Shown piece by piece: positions 1-7,960 of a stretch of DNA of 32,384 bases. The translations under genes and the position numbers were made by a program. Position 1 is the stretch's first letter; every line of letters begins with the position of its first letter. The notes below the pieces were generated by a model, which saw only the letters and a program-made list of their open reading frames with translations, was not told the DNA's origin and searched no databases. Source of the stretch: Proteobacteria bacterium CG1_02_64_396 (GTDB taxonomy: Bacteria; Pseudomonadota; MNWR01; CG1-02-64-396); contig MNWR01000025.1 of the NCBI GenBank assembly GCA_001872725.1, forward strand, positions 1-32,384, given 5' to 3'.

Positions 1-2
1 TG

Positions 3-251
3 GAACAACAGATTCTCATCAGCATGGACGGACGGGGCCGGGCGCTGGACAACGTCTTCATCGAACGTTTGTGGCGCACGGTGAAGTACGAAGAGATCTA
101 CCTGTACGACCATGCCGATGGGGTGGCGCTGCACCAGGGGCTCGACCGCTACTTCCGGTTTTACAACACCGAGCGCCCCCACAGTGCCCTCGGCGGCAAG
201 ACCCCAGAACAGGTCCATCAAACCCACGGCGGAACCACCCACCGCCACTAA
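3..251 (+). CDS. IS3-family transposase (OrfB), C-terminal part only
   Basis: This is the end of the DDE integrase core of an IS3-family transposase, entering from beyond the left edge of the window. The reading frame is open from base 3. The motif D-N-V-F-I-E-R-L-W-R followed by V-K-Y-E-E is the classic block holding the third acidic catalytic residue (the E of FIERLW). The ending with Y-N-x-x-R-P-H-S-A-L-G-G-K-T-P is the usual C-terminus of this family. A probable right inverted repeat of the element follows at about 278-302. The start is not visible, so I cannot tell whether the copy is intact or needs an upstream OrfA frameshift. Confidence 0.93.
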   Translation, partial: EQQILISMDGRGRALDNVFIERLWRTVKYEEIYLYDHADGVALHQGLDRYFRFYNTERPHSALGGKTPEQVHQTHGGTTHRH

Positions 252-277
252 CCGTTTACAAATTTTCGCCCCCAAAC

Positions 278-302
278 TGTCCAAGGAGTGGGGTCCACCC
301 CA
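278..302. repeat. Probable right terminal inverted repeat of the IS3-family element
   Basis: Just after the transposase stop, the sequence ending GGGGTCCACCCCA reads on the other strand as TGGGGTGGACCCC, a 5'-TG end typical of IS3-family elements. The left end is outside the window, so the exact boundary and target duplication cannot be confirmed. The base composition becomes visibly more AT-rich immediately after this point. Confidence 0.5.
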
Positions 303-316
303 AGTCATCAGGGAAG

Positions 317-2119
317 ATGCGACTAAAATACTCCCCAATAGCCGCGTCAAACACGCCGAATGAATTGATCAATCACAACTTTATTCTTGTGCAACATAAG
401 GACCAATTTTCAACAAACAATACCACAAATATATTAGCCCAACTACTCGAGTTGTATACCCTGAAGTTTGGAGAAGACACTCGCCCGTTCTGGCTCTATT
501 TGTCTGGGCAAGTATCCCCGCCTAATATTTCGTTGATTGCTGGATGGATGCAAGACAACGAACAATATTTTCTCGCGAGGGTTGGATTATATGATGTTGA
601 TACAACACTGATATTTTTACAGCTACTAAAATATATTAATAGCGGAAATCGGGTGGTAGTTGTTTCTCATTCAGAAGGAAATTTATACGCAAACCATGTC
701 TACAAAATGCTTATACAGCATAACTCGTCTTGGTCAAACAATATCGGACTAATTCCCGTCGCTACTCCAGCTTCTGTTGTAGAAGACAATAGTCCTTACG
801 TGACGTCATTGTCCGATATAATTATCATCAATGCTGCAATTGCTATTGGTAATGTGCTTACTCCAAACTCTTCGCCTGGAATCATTAGCCAAATCCTACA
901 GAAAGAAGTTGATCCGCTTGGGCATAGCTTCATAAACTATTACCTAAAAATCCCAGGCTTGTGGGACGCTATCAGTAATAATATTTCGGCTCGCATTAGC
1001 CAATTGGTCTACCCTAATTGCCAAGCCAATCCCTGGCGACGCGTCCTCCCCCACGATTGGAGCGACGTTTACAACTGGGTCAATGCGATACCATCAAACA
1101 CCGTTACTCGATCCATTCGCGACGATGTCAGTGAATGGCAATTCTACGCAAAACATTCAAGCGGTATCATTTCCATCAGCGTCGAAAGCTTCGACGGAAC
1201 CGTTTATGGCGCCTTAACGCCTATACTTCTGCCCGAACCTTTTGGCCAATTCGTACCTATCCCTAGAGGTGTTGGCGTGTTGAGCTGGAAACAAAATGTG
1301 ACTGGAACGTCATGTGACAACTATGCCAATTCTTCTGGTGAATGTTTTGCCGATTTTGTTGAGCTTGGCACTACCGATGTAACCCTCACTTCATTTGTAT
1401 GGAATCAATCGGTATCTAGCTTTGAAACCTCGACTCAGACGATCACACTACCTCCCTATTCCATTGAGATCATCACTGACCCATTCGCGCCATCACCGAG
1501 TCCTACAGCAATTATTTCTAGCGGTATTTATTATTCATCCGGCGCACGGGAACCTCTATCTATCCAATATGCTCCGTATCGAAGCTGGTCAATAATGACC
1601 GGATCAGCCGGACCAGGAGTCTCAAAAACCCAGGTCGCTCTTATCGATGTTTCGGCGGGAAATCTGACGGCCAAACATATCCAGGCAAGTGGAGACCCAT
1701 TCGGCACAAGTCAGGTAGTTGTTCCCATTGGTCCCTATACCTCCGCCCAAATGACAATGGCCCTTCAACACCCTGTCTTGCCGGGTTCAACACTCTTTTA
1801 TAGTTGGGTGAACTCCCTGCAACCATTCCCTCCCATTCAAAAATGGTTCCCCTATTTATTCGATCAAAGAATCGTCGGGGCGGAAGATATTCCAGTAGCA
1901 GGTTTGAAGTTTAAAACTGCCCCTGGGGCATTTGATACAAGCTACATGGCTGGTATGCTCAACCGTACGGCATTTTCACCCCCAGCGCGGGTGCCCGAAA
2001 AAGTAATCAACCAATTCGGCACCGTAACCACAATGTTCCCAGCGGTTTTGCCCTGGGTGATTGATTTGGATGTCACTGCAGAATCCAAGGCTTTCTTTGC
2101 ATGGAAAAGACCCAACTAA
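317..2119 (+). CDS. AT-rich alpha/beta-hydrolase-like protein, possibly truncated by the IS
   Basis: About 600 residues if read from the ATG at 317. The best clue is the segment V-V-V-V-S-H-S-E-G-N at about residue 125, which matches the nucleophile elbow (small-x-Ser-x-Gly) of alpha/beta hydrolases. I see no further family signature, and the long C-terminal part looks beta-rich and unassigned. The gene is clearly richer in A and T than everything to its right and uses A/T-ending codons, which suggests acquisition by transfer. The frame stays open upstream through the IS end, and the ATG at 317 lies only about 15 bp from that end with a weak ribosome site (GGGAAG). The true N-terminus may therefore have been cut off by the insertion. 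A terminator follows at 2148-2174. Confidence 0.6.
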   Translation: MRLKYSPIAASNTPNELINHNFILVQHKDQFSTNNTTNILAQLLELYTLKFGEDTRPFWLYLSGQVSPPNISLIAGWMQDNEQYFLARVGLYDVDTTLIFLQLLKYINSGNRVVVVSHSEGNLYANHVYKMLIQHNSSWSNNIGLIPVATPASVVEDNSPYVTSLSDIIIINAAIAIGNVLTPNSSPGIISQILQKEVDPLGHSFINYYLKIPGLWDAISNNISARISQLVYPNCQANPWRRVLPHDWSDVYNWVNAIPSNTVTRSIRDDVSEWQFYAKHSSGIISISVESFDGTVYGALTPILLPEPFGQFVPIPRGVGVLSWKQNVTGTSCDNYANSSGECFADFVELGTTDVTLTSFVWNQSVSSFETSTQTITLPPYSIEIITDPFAPSPSPTAIISSGIYYSSGAREPLSIQYAPYRSWSIMTGSAGPGVSKTQVALIDVSAGNLTAKHIQASGDPFGTSQVVVPIGPYTSAQMTMALQHPVLPGSTLFYSWVNSLQPFPPIQKWFPYLFDQRIVGAEDIPVAGLKFKTAPGAFDTSYMAGMLNRTAFSPPARVPEKVINQFGTVTTMFPAVLPWVIDLDVTAESKAFFAWKRPN

Positions 2120-2147
2120 ATACAGGCCATCGTCTGCAATGATGTCA

Positions 2148-2174
2148 ACGGCTCCCGCAAGGGGGCCGTTTTTT
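2148..2174 (+). terminator. Rho-independent terminator after the hydrolase-like gene
   Basis: AACGGCTCCC, a short GCAA-type loop and GGGGGCCGTT form a stem followed directly by a run of T, about 30 bases after the stop codon of the hydrolase-like gene. Confidence 0.8.
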
Positions 2175-2310
2175 CTTTGATGCTCAATCATAAACTGGCC
2201 CGCCGCCGCCAACCGGGTAGACCGCCAGTGCCACCTTCGCCTGAAATATCCCTGAATCCGTGCCCAAAAATATCCGCACCCCACCCAGTACCAGTGACGA
2301 CGAATTTTTT

Positions 2311-2346
2311 TTGCGAGCCGCCCAGTCCATCCTGGGCGGCTCGCAA
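2311..2346. other. Perfect 15-bp hairpin downstream of lspA
   Basis: TTGCGAGCCGCCCAG at 2311-2325 is repeated in inverted form at 2332-2346 around a 6-base loop. It lies just past the lspA stop on the minus strand. In the direction of lspA transcription the stem is followed by A rather than T residues, so it is not a textbook intrinsic terminator. It could stabilise the mRNA 3' end or work with Rho. The rest of 2175-2368 shows no gene I can support. Confidence 0.55.
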
Positions 2347-2368
2347 ACGCTGATTCGTCAGCGCCTCC

Positions 2369-2848
2369 TTAACTGCGGTCGTGGCGCAGGCTGCTGACGA
2401 TCAACCAGACCACCCCGCAGGTGATGAAAGAATCTGCCACGTTGAAGGCGGGCCAGTGGTGGCTGCCGAGGTAGACGTCGAGAAAGTCGACCACCTCACC
2501 AATGCGGATCCGATCCACCAGATTGCCAATGGCGCCCCCCACGATGCAGGCCACCGCGATCCGGTCGCCGAAACGGGGCAGGTTGTTGTGCGCCCACCAA
2601 ATGAGGCCAATCACGATGGCCACGGCCAAAGCGACCAAAAAAAGGATACGCATCGACTCGGGCAGGTTATTGAACATGCCGAAGGCGACCCCACGGTTGT
2701 GGGTGTGGACGATGTCGAAGAATCCGGGGATGACCGGGATCGACTCCCAGCGGGCGACCGAGGCGACGATCCACCCCTTGGTCAGCTGATCGAGGGTGGC
2801 CACCGCAGTGGCCACCCCCAGCAAAATCGCGGCGCGACGCCCGATCAC
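2369..2848 (-). CDS. lspA: Lipoprotein signal peptidase (signal peptidase II)
   Basis: An inner-membrane aspartyl protease that cleaves the signal peptide of prolipoproteins after lipid attachment. The protein is about 159 residues with four hydrophobic segments. Both conserved catalytic blocks are visible: G-N-L-V-D-R-I and F-N-V-A-D-S, each carrying one of the two catalytic aspartates. The N-terminal L-D-Q-L-T-K is also typical. I chose the GTG at 2848 because it forms a GTGA overlap with the ileS stop and has a G-rich ribosome site just before it. An ATG 36 bases upstream at 2884 would add 12 residues inside ileS. The order ribF-ileS-lspA is widely conserved in proteobacteria. Confidence 0.96.
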   Translation of the reverse strand: MIGRRAAILLGVATAVATLDQLTKGWIVASVARWESIPVIPGFFDIVHTHNRGVAFGMFNNLPESMRILFLVALAVAIVIGLIWWAHNNLPRFGDRIAVACIVGGAIGNLVDRIRIGEVVDFLDVYLGSHHWPAFNVADSFITCGVVWLIVSSLRHDRS

Positions 2849-5694
2849 TGCGCCCCCACGATTACGTCGCGGCAGCGGCCGCAAACCTGGCCGTCGAGCA
2901 CTTCATGACGCTCGGGGACGATGTGCCAGCAGCGGTCGCATTTCTCGCCCGCCAGGCGGCCCACCCAAATACGTGGCGAGCTTTTGATGTTTGATGTCGC
3001 TGTTCCTGATGAATCAATTTGCGCTCTGATGTGCGTCCATTGGCCTGGAAATCCTTGATCTTCTCGGTTTGGAAGATCATTCGAAAAGGTGACTTTTGAG
3101 ACGATTAGAATATCTGCGACCTCTTCCTCTAAGCCTGTCAAATCTAGTACGTCCTCGGTTCTAAACCTTACTTCGGCCTCAAGCGAGGCGCCGATTTTTC
3201 CGTCCCGGCGCAGGATTTCGAGCAGCGGCAACACCCCCTCGCGCAGCCCCATCAAACGGGTGTAACGGGCCACCTCACCCTCACTCGCCACCCAATCGGC
3301 GGCGGCGAAGGTCGCCAACTGCACACTCGACTCCCGCTTGCCCGGCAGGCACTCCCAGGCCTCGTCGGCGGTGAAGGGGGTCAAGGGGGCCAGCCAGCGG
3401 ATCAAGCGGTCGCCGATCAGGTAAAGCGCCGTCTGGGCGCTTTTGCGCAAGGCCCCGTCCCGCGCCTCGATGTAGAGGCGGTCCTTCAAGACGTCGAGAT
3501 AGAAGGCCGAGAGATCTTCGTTGCAGAAGCGGTGCAGTTCGCGGGCCGCCGCCTGAAAGTCATACCCCTCATAGGCGGCCAGCACTTTGGCCCCGGTCCG
3601 CCGCGCCCGGTCGAGCATGAAGCGCTCCAGCGGTAGCAGATCGTCCCAGGCGATGGTGTCGGTGGCCGGGTCGAAGCCGTCCAGACTCCCCAGCAAATAA
3701 CGCAGGGTGTTGCGCAGGCGGCGGTAGGTGTCGGCCTGGCGGTCGAGGATCTCGCCCCCGATGCGCACGTCGGAGCGGGTGTCCTCGCTGGCAACCCAAA
3801 GTCGCAGCACGTCGGCGCCGAATTTGCCGATCACCTCCTGCGGCGCCACGGTGTTGCCCAGGCTTTTGCTCATCTTGCGCCCCTGGGCATCGAGGACGAA
3901 GCCGTGGGTCAGAACCGCCTTGTAGGGGGCTTGGCCATTGGCGGCCACCGAGGCGAGCAGGCTCGATTGAAACCAGCCGCGATGCTGGTCGGAGCCCTCT
4001 AAATACAGATCGGCGGGCCAGGCCAGATCGTCCCGGGTTTTCAGGACCGCCGCTTGACTAACCCCCGAATCGAACCAGACGTCGAGGATGTCGGTTTCCT
4101 TGGTGAATTCGGTCGAGCCGCAGTGGGGGCAGGTTTCCCCTTCAGGCAAGAAGTCGCTCACCGGCCGCTCGAACCAGGCGTCGACCCCCTCCTGCTCGAC
4201 GAACTCGGCCACCCGTTCGGCGATGCGCCGGTCGAGCAGCGGGGCGCGGCAGTCGCCGCACTCCACGACCGTGATCGGGGCGCCCCAAGCCCGCTGGCGC
4301 GAGATGCACCAATCGGGACGTCCCGACACCATGTTGTGGATCCGCTCGCGTCCCCACGAGGGAATCCACTGGGTCAGGTCGATCTCGGCCAGGGCACGAG
4401 CGCGCAGCTCGTCGTGCTCCATCTGGATGAACCACTGCTCGGTGGCCCGGAAGAGGATCGGCCCTTTGCAACGCCAGCAGTGGGGGTAGCTGTGGTTGAG
4501 GGGGGAGTGGGCCAGCAGCCGCCCGCGCCCCTCCAATACTTCGAGGATCACCTTGTTGGCAGCTTTGGTGGTCATCCCCGCCACATGGGGGATCCCCTCG
4601 ACGAAGCGACCGTGGTCGTCCACCGGGTTTTCCACCGGCAGGTTGTAACGCTGCCCCGCCTCGAAATCCTCCTGGCCGTGGCCGGGGGCGGTGTGAACTG
4701 CGCCGGTTCCGGCTTCGAGGGTGACGTGGTCGCCCAAAATCACCGGCACCCAGCGCTCCAGGAAGGGGTGCTGCAACTTGGCCCCTTCAAGATCGCGCCC
4801 CTTGATCGGCTCGCCGACGAAGTGGGCGCTCAAACCGGTCGCCTCAAGGAACTGCGCTTGCAGCGCCTCGGCGACCACGAACTGCCCCTTGTCGGTATCG
4901 AGCGCCACGTAGTCAAAATCGGGATGCAGCGCCACCGCCTGGTTGGCCGGCAGGGTCCAGGGGGTGGTGGTCCAGATGACCAGCGCCGCCTCTTCAGGCA
5001 GGCGATGGCGACCCGCCTCGCCGTCGGCGAAGGGGAAGGCGACGAAGATGGCGGGGGAGGTGTGGTCGTGGTACTCGATCTCGGCCTCGGCCAGGGCGGT
5101 GACACACGAGGGACACCAGTGGATCGGCTTGGCGCCGCGCACCAGATGGCCCGATTCCATCAGTTTGCCCAGCTCGCGAACAATCGCCGCCTCGTAACCG
5201 AAGTTCATGGTCAGGTAGGGGTTGTCCCAGTCGCCCAAAATCCCCAGCCGCTTGAATTCCTCCCGCTGACTGTCGACCCACCCCTTGGCGTACTGCCGGC
5301 AGGCGGTGCGGAATTCGGCGGGGGGCACATCCTCTTTCTTGCGCCCCTTCTTGATGAATTGCTCCTCGACCTTGAGCTCGATGGGTAGGCCGTGGCAGTC
5401 CCAGCCCGGCACATAGGGGGCCCGCATGCCGCGCATCGACTTGGTGCGGACGATGAAATCCTTGAGCACCTTGTTCACCGCATGGCCGATGTGGATGTTG
5501 CCGTTGGCGTAGGGGGGGCCGTCGTGGAGGACGAAAAGCTCGGCGTCGGCGCGCTCGGCCAGAAGACGGCTGTAAAGGTTCTGGGATTCCCACTGAGCCA
5601 GCCGCTCCGGCTCCCGCTTGGGCAGATTGCCCCGCATCGGGAAGTCGGTTTTGGGGAGGCTGACGCTCTCTTTAAGGGTGGTTGGGGTGGTCAT
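2845..5694 (-). CDS. ileS: Isoleucyl-tRNA synthetase
   Basis: Charges tRNA-Ile with isoleucine in the cytoplasm. The protein is 949 residues, the usual size for the bacterial type. The class I signature is seen as N-I-H-I-G-H (residues 66-71), and the second ATP site as G-R-K-M-S-K-S-L-G-N near residue 606. A C-terminal zinc ribbon follows with the pairs C-D-R-C and C-G-R-C. The ATG at 5694 is chosen because GAGG stands five bases upstream. The frame is open further up, but that extension is only the translation of the inverted repeat at 5751-5822. It is co-transcribed with ribF upstream and lspA downstream. Confidence 0.98.
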   Translation of the reverse strand: MTTPTTLKESVSLPKTDFPMRGNLPKREPERLAQWESQNLYSRLLAERADAELFVLHDGPPYANGNIHIGHAVNKVLKDFIVRTKSMRGMRAPYVPGWDCHGLPIELKVEEQFIKKGRKKEDVPPAEFRTACRQYAKGWVDSQREEFKRLGILGDWDNPYLTMNFGYEAAIVRELGKLMESGHLVRGAKPIHWCPSCVTALAEAEIEYHDHTSPAIFVAFPFADGEAGRHRLPEEAALVIWTTTPWTLPANQAVALHPDFDYVALDTDKGQFVVAEALQAQFLEATGLSAHFVGEPIKGRDLEGAKLQHPFLERWVPVILGDHVTLEAGTGAVHTAPGHGQEDFEAGQRYNLPVENPVDDHGRFVEGIPHVAGMTTKAANKVILEVLEGRGRLLAHSPLNHSYPHCWRCKGPILFRATEQWFIQMEHDELRARALAEIDLTQWIPSWGRERIHNMVSGRPDWCISRQRAWGAPITVVECGDCRAPLLDRRIAERVAEFVEQEGVDAWFERPVSDFLPEGETCPHCGSTEFTKETDILDVWFDSGVSQAAVLKTRDDLAWPADLYLEGSDQHRGWFQSSLLASVAANGQAPYKAVLTHGFVLDAQGRKMSKSLGNTVAPQEVIGKFGADVLRLWVASEDTRSDVRIGGEILDRQADTYRRLRNTLRYLLGSLDGFDPATDTIAWDDLLPLERFMLDRARRTGAKVLAAYEGYDFQAAARELHRFCNEDLSAFYLDVLKDRLYIEARDGALRKSAQTALYLIGDRLIRWLAPLTPFTADEAWECLPGKRESSVQLATFAAADWVASEGEVARYTRLMGLREGVLPLLEILRRDGKIGASLEAEVRFRTEDVLDLTGLEEEVADILIVSKVTFSNDLPNREDQGFPGQWTHIRAQIDSSGTATSNIKSSPRIWVGRLAGEKCDRCWHIVPERHEVLDGQVCGRCRDVIVGAQ

Positions 5695-5713
5695 AAAAAC
5701 CTCGCTGCGGAGG

Positions 5714-5727
5714 CCGGCTATAGCCGG
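5714..5727. other. 14-nt perfect palindrome upstream of ileS
   Basis: CCGGCTATAGCCGG is fully self-complementary and lies about 10 bases before the ileS ribosome-binding site. It may be an operator or a leftover repeat; its role is unknown. Confidence 0.4.
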
Positions 5728-5750
5728 TTTATTAGTAAATTCGATGTCTG

Positions 5751-5822
5751 TGGTGGATGCGCTGCGCTTATCCACCCTACGTCGGAGCTGGGGTAGGGTG
5801 GATAAGCGCAGCGCATCCACCA
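5751..5822. repeat. Perfect 30-bp inverted repeat between ribF and ileS
   Basis: Bases 5751-5780 are repeated exactly in inverted orientation at 5793-5822 around a 12-base spacer. The arm contains GGTGGATGCGCTGCGCTTA and GTAGGGTGG elements that I recall as a common dispersed repeat in proteobacterial genomes. It would fold into a very stable hairpin in the ribF-ileS transcript. It lacks a T-tract, so I read it as a repeat insertion with possible attenuating effect rather than a normal terminator. Confidence 0.85.
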
Positions 5823-5830
5823 TCACCCCC

Positions 5831-6835
5831 TCAGGGAATGGAGTACTCCGGCTGGGCAGCAGGATGCCCGGCCAGAATGGCCCTCCCTTGTTCGATGTCG
5901 CTGCGTATCTGGGTCACCAGTTCCTCCACGCCGCCGAATTTCACCTCGCCGCGCAGCCGCTCGATCCAGGCGACGATCAAACGATGGCCGCGCAGGGGCA
6001 CACTCGGCTCTTCGAGCAGATGCACCTCGGCATGGCGCGCCTCGCCCCCAAACGTCGGGTTGGTGCCGATGTTCGCCACACCGTCACGCATGCCGTCGGG
6101 GGTCAGCACCCGCACCGCGTAGACCCCGTCGGGGGGGAGGATGGCGTTGTCGTGGGCCGAGAGGTTGGCGGTCGGAATCCCAATCGTCCGACCCCGTCCC
6201 GCCCCCGGTACCACACGGGCCAGGGTCCAGTGGGGGCGTCCCAACAGGGTGAAGACCTGGTGCAGATCGGCCTGCTCCAGCGCCAACCGCACTGCGGTGG
6301 AGGAGACCGTCTGCCCCGCGAGTTGGAACGGTTCGTGCTGCCGCGCCCAAAAGCCGAGTTGCTCCCCCGCCTCTTTCAGCGTCTGAAATCCCCCGGCCCG
6401 ACCCTTGCCGAAGGCGAAGTCATACCCAACCCGCACCCCCTGGGCATTCAAGCCGTCGGCCAGGGTCGCCTTCATGAAGGTGGCGGGATCGGTGGCGGCA
6501 AGCGCCTGGGTGAAACGCAGCACCACCAGCGCGTCGATGCCGCTGCGGGCGAGCAGCCACGCCTTGACCGGGAAGGGGGTCAGGCGGGGGACTTTGATCC
6601 CGCGCACCACCTCGCGGGGATGGGGTTCGAAGGTGACCGCCACGGCGGGAACCCCGGCGGCGCGGGCCTCGGCGACCGCATCGCTCAGGATCGCCTGATG
6701 CCCCCGATGGACCCCGTCGAAGTTGCCGATGGTGACGATCCCCCCCCGGTCCTCGGGGTGCAGGGCCGAAAGGCCGCGACGAATCTTTAAAGGGCTGCCG
6801 TCGGGACGTTCCGGGAAGAAGTGAACCAAGCTCAT
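5831..6835 (-). CDS. ribF: Bifunctional riboflavin kinase / FAD synthetase
   Basis: Phosphorylates riboflavin to FMN and then adenylates FMN to FAD. The N-terminal nucleotidyltransferase motif G-N-F-D-G-V-H-R-G-H is at about residues 37-46. The C-terminal flavokinase motif G-R-T-I-G-I-P-T-A-N is near residue 205, followed by P-D-G-V-Y-A-V. About 334 residues from the ATG at 6835. The start is uncertain, because no good ribosome site precedes it and an in-frame ATG (6862) and a TTG (6901) lie upstream. It is the first gene of the ribF-ileS-lspA operon. Confidence 0.96.
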   Translation of the reverse strand: MSLVHFFPERPDGSPLKIRRGLSALHPEDRGGIVTIGNFDGVHRGHQAILSDAVAEARAAGVPAVAVTFEPHPREVVRGIKVPRLTPFPVKAWLLARSGIDALVVLRFTQALAATDPATFMKATLADGLNAQGVRVGYDFAFGKGRAGGFQTLKEAGEQLGFWARQHEPFQLAGQTVSSTAVRLALEQADLHQVFTLLGRPHWTLARVVPGAGRGRTIGIPTANLSAHDNAILPPDGVYAVRVLTPDGMRDGVANIGTNPTFGGEARHAEVHLLEEPSVPLRGHRLIVAWIERLRGEVKFGGVEELVTQIRSDIEQGRAILAGHPAAQPEYSIP

Positions 6836-7046
6836 GGAATGGGGCGACTCGAAGGGCTGCATGCAGCGAAAAAGCGCTGAAAAATCAAAGGGGCGCAACA
6901 ATACTGACTGGGGCTTGCCCGGTCAAAAGCAACAGTCCGGTTTTTCAAGGGTTTATTGGACCGCCCCGGCCTGTTTTGGCGGTCGATTCAAGCCTAAGAA
7001 GTGATGATGCAAGTAGATATGCAAGTGACCGCTCGCACATGGCCTC

Positions 7047-7074
7047 TTGACCTCGAAAATTTTGATTTCATCAT
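7047..7074 (+). promoter_or_regulatory. Possible promoter for the TetR/PqqD-ATP-grasp cluster
   Basis: TTGACC, 16 bases, then CATCAT is a weak but plausible -35/-10 pair about 50 bases before the first gene of the cluster. The self-complementary AAAATTTT inside the spacer could be part of an operator for the TetR-type regulator encoded next. The rest of 6836-7122, between the divergent ribF and regulator genes, shows no gene. Confidence 0.3.
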
Positions 7075-7122
7075 GCCCCAACTTTGGTTCAGAGCCGTAC
7101 CTCAATCTGGAAGGAAACCACC

Positions 7123-7884
7123 ATGAGCACCTTGAGTCCCCGACAAACCGCCATCGTCTCAGCGGTCGCCGCCTTGGTAGGCGAGCATCCACTCGCGGCG
7201 CTGACCACTCAGGCCATCGCCACTGCCACCGAGTTGTCGGAGGGGGGACTGTTCCGCCACTTCCGCAGCAAGGGGGAGATCCTCATCGCCTACCTCGAAG
7301 GGGCTGCCGCCCGACTTGAAGCGATCCTTTCCCCCTTGGCCGACCAGCCCCCCGAGTTCGCCCTCGACCGTCTGGCCGCAGCCCTGCGCGACGCCCCCGA
7401 CCTGGGCAACCTGCTCCTCAACCACCAGGGGGTCGAGGGGGAGGTCGCCGCCGCTTGGCAGGCGATACAGGCGCTGCTGGAGCGCTTCCTCACCGATTTG
7501 GCCAAACGCAGCGACCTGCCCGCCGGGGTGCAGCCCAAAACCTATCTGGGTGAACTCAAAGAGAACCTGCGCCGGGCGGTGGTCGAGGACGAGGAGACTC
7601 ATCTGCCCTGGCAGCCGAGCAAAGGGCTCGACCTGCCCGAACTTGAGGTGCTCGGCCGCCTGGCCCTGAATCCCAGCGGCTTTGTCTTCGATCCGGTCAC
7701 CGGGGTCTCGCTGACCGCCAACGGCCCGGGGCTGGCGCTGCTGCGCCATTGGCAGGGGGAGCCCGAGCCGACTCTGGAGGGCTCGGTGGCGGTGTTGACC
7801 GAAGGGTTCGAGGTCGACCGCCGTACCGCCGAGCGGGACATCCTCGATTACGCCGCGCTGGTGCGCGAGGCGTTGCCCCGGTGA
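7123..7884 (+). CDS. TetR-type HTH domain fused to a PqqD-like domain
   Basis: 253 residues in two parts. Residues 1-60 look like a TetR-family DNA-binding domain: T-T-Q-A-I-A-T-A-T-E-L-S-E-G-G-L-F-R-H-F followed by S-K-G-E-I-L. The C-terminal 70 residues do not look like a TetR ligand domain. They resemble the PqqD family of peptide-binding proteins: G-F-V-F-D-P-V-T-G, then a G-P-G-L-A-L-L-R helix, and a final E-V-D-R-R-T-A-E-R-D-I segment. PqqD-like domains bind leader peptides for modifying enzymes. The ATG at 7123 has GGAAGGAA before it. An ATP-grasp enzyme and a PLP decarboxylase follow. I infer a regulator that also senses or presents a peptide-like partner. Confidence 0.75.
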   Translation: MSTLSPRQTAIVSAVAALVGEHPLAALTTQAIATATELSEGGLFRHFRSKGEILIAYLEGAAARLEAILSPLADQPPEFALDRLAAALRDAPDLGNLLLNHQGVEGEVAAAWQAIQALLERFLTDLAKRSDLPAGVQPKTYLGELKENLRRAVVEDEETHLPWQPSKGLDLPELEVLGRLALNPSGFVFDPVTGVSLTANGPGLALLRHWQGEPEPTLEGSVAVLTEGFEVDRRTAERDILDYAALVREALPR

Positions 7885-7960
7885 ACACCAAAAAGCAGGG
7901 CGAAAAGCGGGCTCACGCACAGCCGCCGTTGCTCTTGATCTTGTTTTGAAAGGACGACCC

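Noticed and set aside
4054-5388. 444-codon open frame antisense to ileS
   Set aside because: A typical shadow of a high-GC gene; the ileS motifs on the other strand are decisive.
7881-7949. 22-codon frame starting at a GTGA overlap after the TetR-PqqD gene
   Set aside because: Short, basic and ends in a Leu-rich run; no leader motif. The ribosome site near its end serves the ATP-grasp gene. It may only aid coupling.
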